Assembly: GCA_031310005.1 (NCBI GenBank) | Contig: CM062384.1 | Span: 2,542,001 to 2,606,000 of the forward strand | Origin: Dactylellina haptotyla | Lineage: Eukaryota; Ascomycota; Orbiliomycetes; Orbiliales; Orbiliaceae | Length of the DNA stretch: 64,000 nt | Reading direction: 5' to 3' | Shown: positions 9,791 through 20,509 of the stretch, in pieces | Layout of the letters: the number at the start of each line of letters is the position of its first letter | Numbering within the stretch: position 1 is the stretch's first letter | Notes under the pieces: model-generated | The model's database searches: none | What the model saw: only the letters and a program-made list of their open reading frames with translations | What the model was told of the DNA's origin: nothing | Made by a program: the position numbers and the translations under genes

Positions 9791-11720
9791 CTACGATGTC
9801 ATCCTGCGCGCCTCGAAACCAAGGATCCTAGCAGTCTTGTACGGATCCCAGGTTCGATCGAAAATTTCCTATGGACCACAACGCACTAGGCGTACGGTTT
9901 TACTCATCTCGTCAACGGCAACAAATCCACCGCATACACTAATCATAAAGTCTTCCCTTGGAATGATTTTGTTTGTTTAGGCCTAAAGGGCGTTTGTATG
10001 GGGTTCTGTTGCGAGCGCATGGTGAAGTTCAGTCGTAGTAAGTTATCTGCTGGCAGAAAATATCCAGGATAATACTTTGAAAGCCTACTCTTGTGAAGCT
10101 GGGCTTTGTCGCTTAATCCTGTCCATATCCTGTCTATATCCTGTCCATATCCTCCGCATAAGCGATGTCAATAAACTTCTTCTATACTAACATTCGAAAC
10201 TTTTTTGGTCTTCCCGAGTGCCTCGAAAACTTCCTTTGAAGAAGCCATACCGGAGAATGAATCCAGACGGCGTTGTGCCAATAGAAATCTTTGTAAATAA
10301 TAATATTATTAGCAGGTAGCTCTCCTTGTTCGCGGAAAACAGGATCTTTATAATATATTCCATCGACGGTCTCAATTAGGTGGTCCATAATGGTCTTCTG
10401 TAGTTTAAGGTCATCTTGGATAATGCCACCTACATATATATTGAAACTGGCTGGGTGTTTTCGCAGGTTGGCTTCAGAAGCACGGGATCTCCATGCAATT
10501 CCGGAAGGGTTCCCTTCACCCATTTGATGATGTTCGTTAAGTATCTCGAAGTTGCAAAGAAGTTGACACTAGCTTTGCGTTCGATTAAAGCTCGATAATA
10601 TGGTTGTGAAATAAAGAACGGCAAGATTGCGTACCGGAAATTTATCAAGTACGTCGACTAAGATGAAAATTCTAGAATGTAACTGACCAACGGAAAATAT
10701 AGCATCTGGTGTCTCTCTCAAACTGGTCGCGTGTTCTGTTTTTTATGCCTATCATACATTCTTACTATATTCTTAGGTAAAAAAGGCAACGTTTGAAGCA
10801 GCTGCCTCAGGAGGCTTGCGAGTAGATGATCTAGGTCTTGCTGGCTATGTCGTTTGAAGTTGCAATAAATGTTTGCTATTTCAACGCTTTTATCGCCCTG
10901 GTACAGTTTTTCAACTGGTTACGAGACTGGTAGTAAACTACATTTGCTGTCGTGATATTTTTTCCTGGCTCCTGGGATGCAAGGGCAATATAAAACCTGG
11001 TTGTTGGTTGTAAGCCGTGTTCGAACATAGACGAATCTAGAAACCACTGGTCAGTGCCGGAGTGGCGCAGTCTGATATAGTTGCCTTGTTGAGAGCCATA
11101 ATACGTTAACAGACAGTTGAGGATTTCGAAGTCATACTTCCTGTCCAATTTGATATGGACCTTCTCAATCTTTTCTTCGATACTATTCGAGTTCACTATT
11201 TAGATGCATATTTTAGTCGTGTGCGGCTTTGAAGGTGTATTTAATGAAGGGGCCGGACACTTATTCATAACATCTTTAGCTGAGGTCTCTTCTTCAACGT
11301 CACTAAGTTGAATGTACGACAGCAGCTCTTTCGCAAAGGCAGCCGCGGCAATTTATTATGGGCTGGCGTTATAATTGTGCGAATCGGCATAAATGTAGAT
11401 ATCTCTGACGATAAGGCAAAGAGAATCGTTTCACGAGACTAGTAGCTTCCGTTTCAACGCATAAGACTTTACCACCGAGCCTTTGGCTAAGATTGTCTCG
11501 AATGATAGCGTCGTTGATGGTCTTATTCCTAGAATTCCTAAGGCAATGAGGCCATAGTGAATCCGCATATCCCTCTTTAAGGACTTGCGTTTTACTGCTT
11601 TTGTCTTATCGCAGAACTTGCACGCCCTGGTCTCCTCTTCGCCCTCTTCGCCCTCTGGTGCTTCATCATCTTCATCTTCTTCACTATCGTCGTATATGCA
11701 TCTGGTGGCGCTTTATTGAC
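9791..11720 (-). pseudogene. PNP-NACHT NLR-like STAND protein relic
   Basis: Reading the minus strand across all frames gives, in order, the landmarks of a fungal NLR. A nucleoside-phosphorylase-type N-terminal domain comes first: IHYGLIALG near 11555, VLCVETEA near 11460, YIYADSHNY near 11400, AAAFAKELLSYIQ near 11330. The pre-NACHT linker follows (SGTDQWFLDSSMF near 11060). Next are a P-loop reduced to PGKNITTA near 10965, YCNFKRH then LLASLLRQLLQ (10880-10800), a Walker-B-like IFILVDVLDK near 10665, FATSRY near 10570, YAEDMDRI near 10155, and the winged-helix part LTTTELHHALA near 10025 with VCGGFVAVDE near 9930. Frame changes and stops separate nearly every landmark. Intact relatives sense ligands and trigger regulated cell death or incompatibility; this copy cannot. 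Confidence 0.85.
10116..10148. repeat. 11-bp tandem repeat, 3 copies
   Basis: The unit ATCCTGTCCAT occurs three times in a row, the middle copy with one C-to-T change. It sits inside the NACHT relic just after the YAEDMDRI landmark, so the extra units disturb the frame. Confidence 0.85.
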
Positions 11721-12625
11721 GTGAGTATATTCCGATTTAAATTACATTATCGAGTCAATCGGACTTCAGAAACTTTACAGCTAGTCTTGGAAAATTGTTT
11801 TTAATTTGATCCGGGGACGTATCGGTATACGCAATCGAGTATCTTGGAACCATCCAACGTGGTCAACGCAGCTCGTATTTATATATCTACATACCACTAT
11901 GGCTTAAAATTACGTGGAAAACTGATTCTGGGCACATGTTTCGCGGCCATGTTATTCCCAACTGCTATTTAGCATCTAATGATTTCGATTGACTCTTGTG
12001 CCTTATGCATTATGAATACAATAAGTAGAAGCCGGGTGGGGTTATATGGCCCGTCACCTAAAATATAGAAGAAACCAAAAATACAAACCATCCCATACTA
12101 CGCCCAGCGGTATACCCTGGAGTTCTTGTGGCATTGCGACCCACCTCTAACGTTCACGAATTGAGCCGCTTCTCCAATTTCATGCAATGAATGGTGCTGG
12201 AAAGAGATTAGAAGGCCAAGAAAGGATCCCAGTCTCGGGACCAGCAATGCTCGGTTTGGTCCAAGATTGAAACTGGCGCTCTGTAGCTCCAGACGAACTA
12301 TAAGGGAAACAATACCGCTCAGACAAAAACCCAGGAAAATACAGAACTGAGCAAATACATGGGTGGCTATGTTATAGTTTCTTTCCATTGTACGGTATCG
12401 CAAACCGGAACTCGAGTTGGTTCGTATGTTGGATGTGGTGGTTGGCCATAATAACGCTGCAGTGTTTCACACCAACAAAGCGAGAGACAACAGACACCAA
12501 AAGACTGACTCACGACTATATGACTCGCTAGTGATGCCACGATACCTGTTCTACGAGAAAGCAAGAATAACAGAAAACAAATGGTAGTAAAAAGTTGGAT
12601 GCTAAAATGGAAAGCAAAAAGAAAT
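11721..12625. other. intergenic, no gene seen
   Basis: It lies upstream of the NLR relic. The N-terminal third of the phosphorylase-like domain is not recognisable here. One minus-strand frame (12098-12403) has a single hydrophobic segment but no support. Confidence 0.45.
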
Positions 12626-12706
12626 CGACACCTGTGAGATTCGAACTCACGCACCCGAAGGTACCAGCTTAGCAGGCTGGCGCGTTAACCACTCCGCCAA
12701 AGTGCC
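12626..12706 (-). tRNA. tRNA-Ser (GCT)
   Basis: Read on the minus strand, this forms a full class II cloverleaf. The seven-pair acceptor stem (GGCACTT with AGGTGTC) contains two G-U pairs. The anticodon stem CCAGC/GCTGG encloses the loop CTGCTAA with anticodon GCT (bases 12673-12671), reading AGC/AGU serine codons. A variable arm follows, then a T arm with stem GTGAG/CTCAC and loop TTCGAAT. The base at 12626 is the discriminator (G). No intron is seen and CCA is not encoded, as expected for a eukaryotic nuclear tRNA. Confidence 0.95.
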
Positions 12707-14868
12707 TATTAGATGAAAGATTGGGACGGAATATCACGCTTTAAGGACGTGCGGGGTTGCATTCAGGCCGTTTTGGGCGGCATATGACGCGTTTGAGCGT
12801 TGCCGTTGCTCGTGGCTCAGGCCGGGTCACGAACAAAAGGGAAGGAGCAAGCTGAGCAGCCAGCAGGTAGGCATAGCACTAGCGAGCGAGCGAAAGGAAC
12901 GTGGGAGGACCAAAAGCCGTTCAGCTGGGGGTGACGTGGGTGGAGAGACACGACCGGGTTTTTGATACGAGCGAGATTACAATATTCGTTTTTGATTACG
13001 GGTCTTACGAGTGCGCTTTTTTGATGCGGTATGGCGGCGGACAAGTATACCCTTTTCTACCAGAGTTTTCTTCACGATAGATAACTCGTCGACGGGGCTT
13101 CAAGTGGAAAGGGAATTTTAATTTAACGTGCTTCGGAGCTTAACTGTTTCGCGGGGTGGGCTGATCTTGGCCGCCCCTTTCCAGCCCTTTTGCAGCCCTT
13201 TTGCAGCCCTTCCGCCTGCGAGATTGTGGGACGGCGGACGGGGTTTGCGTGGACGGACGGTGGGGGAGGATCGTATTAGAGACCACGGTGCTTGACGCCC
13301 GGCAAGATATCCGAGGGACACTAATATACACACATCTTCGTATCGAACAATCAGATGGATGTATAGTATTGATATACCTCAGTGGGCGGTGTAGGTGCAT
13401 TTAAATGACCCAGGGTCGACTGTGCCGTAGACGCTCACACTGATAGACAGCAGTTTAATATCGATCTCGGGATATGCCGAACGAAGCCAGCGCGGGTAAA
13501 ACGAGAGAGCCACGGAATAACTTCCTTTGAGGCTATCCCGCCAAGGCCAAGTTGGGGGGCTTGTTTCAAGTCGGAGATGCGATAGCACTGCAGCACTGGT
13601 GGGAGTATGTTGACTATTGTAAGTGCATGTTGATATGGCCTTCTCAGCCTCTCTTCTTCCCTTCTCCAACCTCTCCCTCCCTCGATCACCATCTCTCCCT
13701 CCGCGAACGAGTAGACTTCACCAGAGCTGCTGAGGTCAGATTCGATCCAAAAAGGTATGGTCATGATGATGGGACGAGAGCACATGAGGAAAACCCCAAA
13801 CCCCTGCCCTCCTCTTGAAACATGGTAATAACGAACCCTCTCCTTTTGGGCCTCCTTCCAGTTAGTCAGCCAGCTTCCTCAACCAGCGCTTCCTATCGCC
13901 CATCCCGCCAAATCTGCCAGCCGACGACGGCAATTTTATCGTCACTCCAACTCTCCCCTCCCTTCTCCTGAACCGACGGGCTATTTTCTATCGTAGTATA
14001 CGGCCAGCCCTGGTTGTCTGTCCTGCTGTCCAGCATTCGTTCATTCGGATTCTTTCCCTCCAGCGGCCTCACCTCCAATTGACATACCCGACCTCATTCT
14101 GTCCGGCTGTCGTCCATTCATTCGCCCATTTCGACAAGTCTCGTTCGCTTCCCTCTCGCTTCCGTGTACCTACCTCGGTGAGCACGGCCTCCGTCGCCTT
14201 TCGCTCTTCTGTGCCGCATCACATATCGCTGTCGCCGTTCGCGTGCTAACACCCAGCTTCAGTCACATTCAGCAGCACCTTCCCATCCCACGACCCTCTC
14301 GAAATGCATTAGCCATTGGCCCGCTGTCAGGATCCCAATAGCTTCGTACCCTCCCGCTGCTGGCTTCGGAACCCCTCGTTCTTCCAGCCATCTCCCGTCA
14401 GAGAGTTTCGTTGCTGCCGTCCTACCACCTACAAAAGACCCCCCCCCGTTTCAGTGCTCTGTTGGTTACACAGCACCGCCGTAAACACCTCTACAGCTAT
14501 CTATCACAGGGGTCTTCTTTCCTTTTCTCGACTCTGGAGGCCCGACGTCACTTCATACTTCTCGGCCTCACCCCTATCATGCTGATAGCTGAATCTCACG
14601 CCTCAACGAACACGATCACTAACAACACATCCGCCATTAGCTAGTGCCTCTGCCTTGCCTTGTTTTCGCCCATTCATACTAGCGTCCAAAGCTTGCAGGA
14701 CCAGCAGAAGCAGCAGCATTGCTCCAATCGCGCGGCCCATAACTTAACGAACAGAGTAGTCTCTTTTTTTCCCTTTCTGTGTACAATTTTCCTTAGGACC
14801 GGGCTGTATATCTCCAGGTAGAAAAACCCGGAGTCACTCCAAGTAATACCCAGAAACAACCCAGGCGG
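12707..14868. other. long upstream region of the glycosyltransferase gene
   Basis: No supportable gene. Roughly 13620-14860 is strongly pyrimidine-rich on the plus strand, typical of a long fungal promoter and 5' leader. A short imperfect repeat of a GCAGCCCTTTT-like unit lies at about 13175-13215. Confidence 0.5.
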
Positions 14869-16358
14869 ATGTCTAAAATAGACCTATCAATCGACTGGAA
14901 CAAGATGATGATGCCCAGACGGCTACCCAGGCGCGAGCGCCTGCTGATACTCCTCGTCCTCGTCGTGACGACCACATGGCTGCTCTTCTCCCCGCAGAGC
15001 ATACGAAAGATCTCCGAGATCTCCAACCAAATGTCCTCCACCAACCTCGACCCCTGGAACCCGCCCAAACACACGGGACCGGGCCTCAAAATCGCGCTGG
15101 TCAACACGCCGCGGTACCATTTCGAGGTCGTCACGCCCTTATTATACGCCTTTGCTAACCAGGGGGATGCCGTGGAGCATTTGGAGCTGTTCGCGACGGA
15201 GTACGGTAGCACGCGGTTAGGAGTCCGTCCGATCCTCGACGATCAACTGCCCCAGGATAGCTCGTGGTTTTCGGTTTTCGGCAAGCAGGGACCGCCCAAG
15301 AAGATCCACGTTTCTGACCCGCGCCGTCTCAGCGAGATGAACTTTGTCGCCGATGTTATGATTCTCACCAGCTGCTCGAGAGATCTGGAATGGACGAGTA
15401 TTAAGGACAAGCGAGTTTACGATCCGGAGTGGTACCGCGCCCCTAAGGAGATTGTATGCTTGGTCCACGAAGCGGAGGAGTGGGAGAGCATCGATACAAT
15501 GTGGAGGAAGTTCCTGATGCCGTGGGTGGACCGAGGCAGGATTACTTTTATGACGCTCAGCCCGCACGTCCACGAGTACGTTGAGAAGAACATCGCGACA
15601 AAATGGCAGATGTGCCAGATTTTGAGGGATGCGCAGGGAATTGGTAACAAAGGCGTCTTCATGATGGATCCATTCATCCCCATTTTTGAGGATAAGAAAC
15701 TCTTCAACGACGATCTTTTCAGCAACATCACAGGTCCTTTTGCGGCTATTCCCGTAAGTTCCAGCTCCTCTAATATTTTAAATTAGCTTGAACGCAGCTA
15801 ATATATGACGTGCAGGGCAAATACGAACCTTTCCGTCGCAACTACACCAACATCTTTGAGCACATGTCCCTACATCTCGACCTCATCCGCACCACAAACG
15901 CCACCCTCCGTCTTCCCGGCTACGGCGACTGGCCGCCAGATATTCCCGCCCACCTCTCCGAACACGTTTTCATGCACTCCCACTACGACTTCCCCGCATA
16001 CTTCTCCCTCCTCTCCCGCAGCATGGCCATCCTCCCCGCCTTTGCAACACACAAATACTTCGAAGACCGTGCCTCCTCGACCATCGCCACCTCCGTCATC
16101 GCGGGCGTCCCCCTCGTCGCAACCAAAGAACTCGTCTCGAAATACGCATACATCGAAGCCGACGGGGCGTGGTTACAAGAAGACGAAGAGGAAGAGATCG
16201 TAACCTGGTTGCGGGTGCTCAAGCTCGGTAAGGAAGAGTGGGAGACCAAGAAGCGGCGGGTACGGAATCTGAGAGAGCGGTTGATCAGGGGTAACCTGCG
16301 GTCTGTGGCGAAGCTGTTGGACGAGATCCGGTGGAGGAATAAAGCACGCGGGTTTTAG
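14869..16358 (+). CDS. type II membrane glycosyltransferase (GT1/GT4-like fold)
   Basis: Two exons (14869-15753 and 15816-16358) with a 62-nt intron (GTAAGT...GCAG) give 475 residues. An Arg-rich cytoplasmic N-terminus is followed by one membrane segment (about residues 24-42, LLILLVLVVTTTWLLF), so the catalytic part should face the secretory lumen. The soluble domain opens with a Rossmann-type start (LKIALVNTP, residue 73 on). The second exon holds a donor-site-like half (DFPAYFSLLSRSMAILPAF, then TSVIAGVPLVATKELV) resembling the nucleotide-sugar binding region of GT-B enzymes. Acceptor and sugar are unknown. Family assignment is an inference from fold-like motifs. Both exons stay open with consistent codon use. 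The long CT-rich leader upstream probably carries the promoter. Confidence 0.75.
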
Positions 16359-17487
16359 AGAGACCCGGGCGTGCGAATACCTTCTTCCGGTTCGAAGTCT
16401 GATAAATTCAAAGGCGACGGACTTAGCGCGGAGAGTTAGTCCTTGATCATGCCGTTCTTTTCTTTCCATTTCCCGGGTTTTATTTAAAAAATTTGCATTG
16501 GTTAATAGAATGAACTACTTGATGGACGGATTGATGGATGCTATATTTTTTGGGCGGTAACAAAACAAAGCCAGGTTCAAGCCGGTTGAGACTTTTTTAT
16601 ATTTGTTTTCAGCGTTTCCCGCACCTGTCTACCTGCTTTTGCCTCGCGGTTTTTAAAATTTCTCCCTTGAAGCACTTTTTTCCGAATCTTCTTATTCATT
16701 TATACTGAAGCCTTTAATTTGGGCGTGTCTGAAAATCTAATGATGGTTGATTGACAGATATCTGGTTGGGTACATATATCTTGATGTTTTATCTCTTCTA
16801 TATTTCGTTTACTTCGATTCTCTCGCTGTTTTGTTTATCACCTCTTCACCTTCTTCCCTCGCTAATGATCCAGACGATGATATCCCTTCTTTTTCTTTCT
16901 TCGGGAGGTGTGTAGTCTTACATCGTTCCACTTTTCCACTTCCTCTTCTTTATTGTAAAGATTGCAGCTGGATCCGGCCTGTGTCTATTAACCTTTTCTT
17001 CTTTCCTTTTCTGTTCTTATGTATCTATATCTTTCTCTTATCTGTCATCTCTTTCCTTTTTGTCGTCACGGATAGCTAGCCAGCCTTCCTACTACTACTC
17101 CTGCTTTGCAAGCGACTCTTTGTTTTTCTTTCCTTTTGTTTATAGATAACCTGTTGTTTCTTTACGCTTTTCGAATCTCATATTTTAAAATACCAATATA
17201 ACGAACGACCCAGAGCGGGGCGGAGTTCTATTCTCTCACACATGGTTTATAAACGCACCCTTTCAAGATAGAGTATCGATATGCTAGACAATCGTGCAAA
17301 GGTAGAATATATATATCAACTACAAAATTTACATATGCTATTTTCAAAAGTTACCAATATAAATCCGCTAAAAAAACCATTCTACCATTCTCAACCCCTC
17401 ATCATCATCTACACCACCCCCACCACAACCGTCACAGCCACCAAAGTAGCAATTTTTTAAAAATAAAGCTATATATAATAAATAAAC
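16359..17487. other. convergent intergenic region
   Basis: The 3' flanks of two convergent genes. It is very T/C-rich at 16770-17180, with no gene. Confidence 0.6.
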
Positions 17488-19363
17488 CTACGAACTACCC
17501 GGCCACCCCTCCTCCTCACTAGGCAACTCCCCCGCCGCCGCATCCGCCTCCCCACAAGCCGCAGGACTAGTAGCAACATACTTATACACACACTTCTCCG
17601 TCTCCGCCACGGTCAACAACTTCTCCTCCGCGCTGCACCGTAAATACACATACGCGCTCCTCTCGGGGCCGTTCCAGCAGCGCATCCCGCGCTCGTATTT
17701 AACAACCAACACATCCTTCTCGATCTCCTCGTCGAATCGCTTCTCGAAGCCCGTCCAGTCGCCGAGATGGGTGGAACTACCGTCTCGGTTCTTTTGTGTG
17801 GCGCGCGCCATGTGGCAGAAGGAGTAGGTGTATTCGCCGCTTTCGGCCTCCACGCACCCGTCTTTGATGGAGCGGAAGACGCCCTGCGGGCCGTAGTCTT
17901 TGGCTACGTCGGTTTCGAGGTTTGTTAGGTCGGATCTTTTGGTGTTGAGGGCTTGTTCGGCGTTTGCGAGGTCGTCGGTGAGTTTTTGGAGGTGTGGGGA
18001 GAGGGCTGGGGTGGTTGATGAGCCGGAGGAGGAGGAGGAGGAGGGTTTGCGGGGTGCGAGGAGGCCGTTTTCGACGAGGGTGTCGCGGAGGCCGTTGAGT
18101 TGGGAGTGTGCCCAGGAGCGGAGGAATGGTGGGAGGAGGGATTCGATCGCGTACACTATTTTTAAAAATGTTAGTAAGTATGTTTGGTGGGGGTGGAGGG
18201 AGTAGAGGTGGATGGTTTTCAAACGTACTGTCTTCAACGATCGGGTCTGGTTCGGGCTGCCAGTCGTCCCAGTTGATCTCTTCGTGCATTAAACTTTCTA
18301 CATCGGCTTTGAAGTCCGCTTCATTCTCGTCCTTTACGGGTTTCATAGATAGATAGTCTTCCCATGATTTGACGGCACGCTTGACGCCCTCGTCGTTGAA
18401 GTTGGGGTTATACTCGTCTTTAAACGTGGATAGAATCTTTTCCGCGCTTTCGAGCTGGTACTCCAGAGTCTCCTTCTGTGCTTGTATGGTCCTCAGGGTT
18501 TCCTTATACTCCTGCAATCTGTCCTGGGCGAACTTGAGCAGCTGCTGGTGCTTGCTACCCGCCGGGCCGGCATCACCACCAGACGCGGCGAGTCTACTCT
18601 TCTCCTCCGTCTCTGCTTCTTTTAATGTCTTCTTCCGCTCTTCGACGAGGCCCTCCGCGCGGACGATCTCTCCTTTCAACGCGATGGTCTTATCCTCCGC
18701 TTCCTTCTTTAACAGAGCCGCTTTAGCGATCAGATTCCGGAACGAGCGTACACCGGATTCATACAGCGCTTTAGCTTCCGCCGCGGCCTTCCTGGCTTCT
18801 TTACCGATGATGTCGCATTTATCAGCGCATTTGACGCCGCCGACGCCCATCCACTCGTCTGACCCGTCGCAGCAGACGTCGTAGTCGCAGATGCCGTCAT
18901 TGATCCGGCTGAAGGGGATGTACGCGGGGACGTGGCCCTTATTCGCGCAGAAGAAGCCCGGGAGCGGGTTGACGGAGTGGTTGAGGTGGGAGCAGGCGGC
19001 GGTGCCTGGTTCGTCTGAGCCGTCCGGGCAGTCGCAGAAGTCGTCGTTGACGAGGGAGTAGGGGATTTTGGTGCCGGAGGAGAGGCAGGTGAATTGGCTC
19101 TTGGAGTTGGGACGGTATTTGTCGGTTACTAAGGGTGTATAAACATTATTAGTTTTTGCTTTTAGAATGTAATTGTTTGATATCGCGTATCAATTAGGAG
19201 AGGAAATGCATATAACTGCATTTTAGGATTGGAGGATAAGGCGATTGAAACACGTACGGCTAGGGTTGACACCACGTGGAAGGGCCCAGGCCCCGTCGTT
19301 GATGGGCTTCTGTGCGCCCTCGACCAGGGCGAGTGGCAGGGAGAGGAGGAGTAGTGATTTCAT
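17488..19363 (-). CDS. glucosidase II beta subunit (PRKCSH/80K-H family)
   Basis: Three minus-strand exons, 19363-19258, 19128-18229 and 18155-17488, with introns of 129 and 73 nt, sum to 1674 nt (557 residues). There is a signal peptide (about residues 1-17), two LDL-receptor class A modules with the calcium-binding NDDFCDCPDGSDE and NDGICDYDVCCDGSDEW signatures (about 49-125), and a charged coiled coil rich in Lys/Glu (about 130-290). An acidic/Ser-rich hinge follows, then a C-terminal MRH domain (about 424-535) with paired cysteines that binds the alpha-1,2-mannose of N-glycans. The subunit retains and directs the GH31 catalytic subunit in the ER, where it trims glucose from N-linked glycans for calnexin quality control. 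I see no HDEL-type tail: the chain ends in WPGSS. Order and length fit the family well. Confidence 0.93.
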
Positions 19364-19645
19364 GGTGATATCGACGCCCGTGTGGGGAGAGAGTCTACGG
19401 AGGGAAGCTCGGAAAGGGTGGAAACGTGCGAGACCGGCGCACAGGACACTGAATTGAGGGTGTTCAGGAGACGTTCTCGGCCATTGGCCAGCTCGAGTCG
19501 AAGGATGAGGAGGTGGAGGAGACACAATGGGGTGATGGTGGTGGTGGTGGAGGTTGGAGGGGAAAGGGCCGTGTTCAGCGGGCAGCTAAACGTGCTAATG
19601 GCCAGCTTGCCGTCTTCCCACGGCGGCGCGTTGTATGTCGTCGGT

Positions 19646-19655
19646 GTCACGTGAC
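19646..19655. promoter_or_regulatory. palindromic E-box GTCACGTGAC
   Basis: A perfect 10-bp palindrome around CACGTG, the core bound by fungal bHLH regulators such as the Pho4/NUC-1 type and Cbf1 type. It lies 283 bp upstream of the glucosidase gene start and about 855 bp upstream of the acid phosphatase. Which gene it serves is unknown. Confidence 0.4.
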
Positions 19656-20235
19656 TATATTGCTACTATCTATCTCTGTAAGTTCTGATGGCTGGAGGGA
19701 GAATTACGGGTTAGTCTCGAGGAGGTAGACAGTAATGTAGTTAGTATCGGAGAGGAATAGAAGAATAGAATGTGGCGCTGAAAGGAACTCCTGATATCTG
19801 CGACAAGGGTCCCGTTTCATATGCTCGAAACCTGCGACTGTGTTGTATCTGCCCAGTTTGAGACGGCGCAGGTCCACCCTCGACCTCTTCTAGAACAGTT
19901 CTGCACTATAACTCTGTTTATATTACCTGGTAAATGTTACCAAATGGTAATCGTGCCATATCTTGGGCCATTTGACACATCCAAATCTGTACGAGTGTGC
20001 ACAAAAGCCGTTAGCTGACTTGATTTACGAGCTTATTACCGCCACAATATTGCGTCTACGTTAACATGAGAAACGTACGATTAGCGCACACGGGGCTCGT
20101 TTTGTATAGTTCCTGGCATAATAAGGAGTCTTCTAGATGCACGCGACCAGATTCATAGCTGTAATGTTTCGTATGCACCTTGACTCTAATTGTTTTTCGT
20201 TCAACGGCCGAACGTTTGTCTTCGGACAGAAACGA

Positions 20236-20243
20236 TATATAAA
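20236..20243 (+). promoter_or_regulatory. TATA box of acid phosphatase gene
   Basis: TATATAAA in a moderately AT context, 267 bp upstream of the predicted ATG. This would imply a 5' leader of over 200 nt. Confidence 0.45.
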
Positions 20244-20509
20244 CCCGGCTGCCCTCTTATTCATACTCTTCTCATCACCATCCATTACCACTCGTTCAAA
20301 TCTAGCTGCAGGTTCAGCCTAGAGACATACAGCTGCAGGTTCGGCTGTATCTTTACCCCAAAAACTCTTCAAAAATCCCCATTCGTTTACACAAACAGAT
20401 ATACACCAAATTGATTTATAATTATTATCGAGGAGGCTTTCATTAACCGATCTTCAAATATATATAAATTGATAATAATATATTACCACAGCTAGCTTTT
20501 ACAAAAAAG

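Larger units (their letters stand above)
19364..20509. other. divergent promoter region of glucosidase II beta and acid phosphatase
   Basis: 1.1 kb shared upstream region holding a 10-bp palindromic E-box (19646-19655) and a TATA box at 20236. A nearly exact short duplication (agctgcaggttcagc / agctgcaggttcggc) lies at 20303-20345. Confidence 0.6.

Noticed and set aside
10182-11196. Three separate small proteins on the minus strand
   Set aside because: They are fragments of one NACHT relic in different frames, not independent genes.
12098-12403. Minus-strand frame with one hydrophobic segment
   Set aside because: No domain, no splice support, and the nearest ATG gives under 100 codons. It could be a small membrane protein, but the evidence is too thin.
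15217-16249. Long minus-strand frames opposite the glycosyltransferase
   Set aside because: Antisense shadows of a spliced gene with clear membrane anchor and domain; no independent feature.
18369-18884. 171-codon plus-strand frame opposite glucosidase II beta
   Set aside because: Shadow of the coiled-coil part of that gene.
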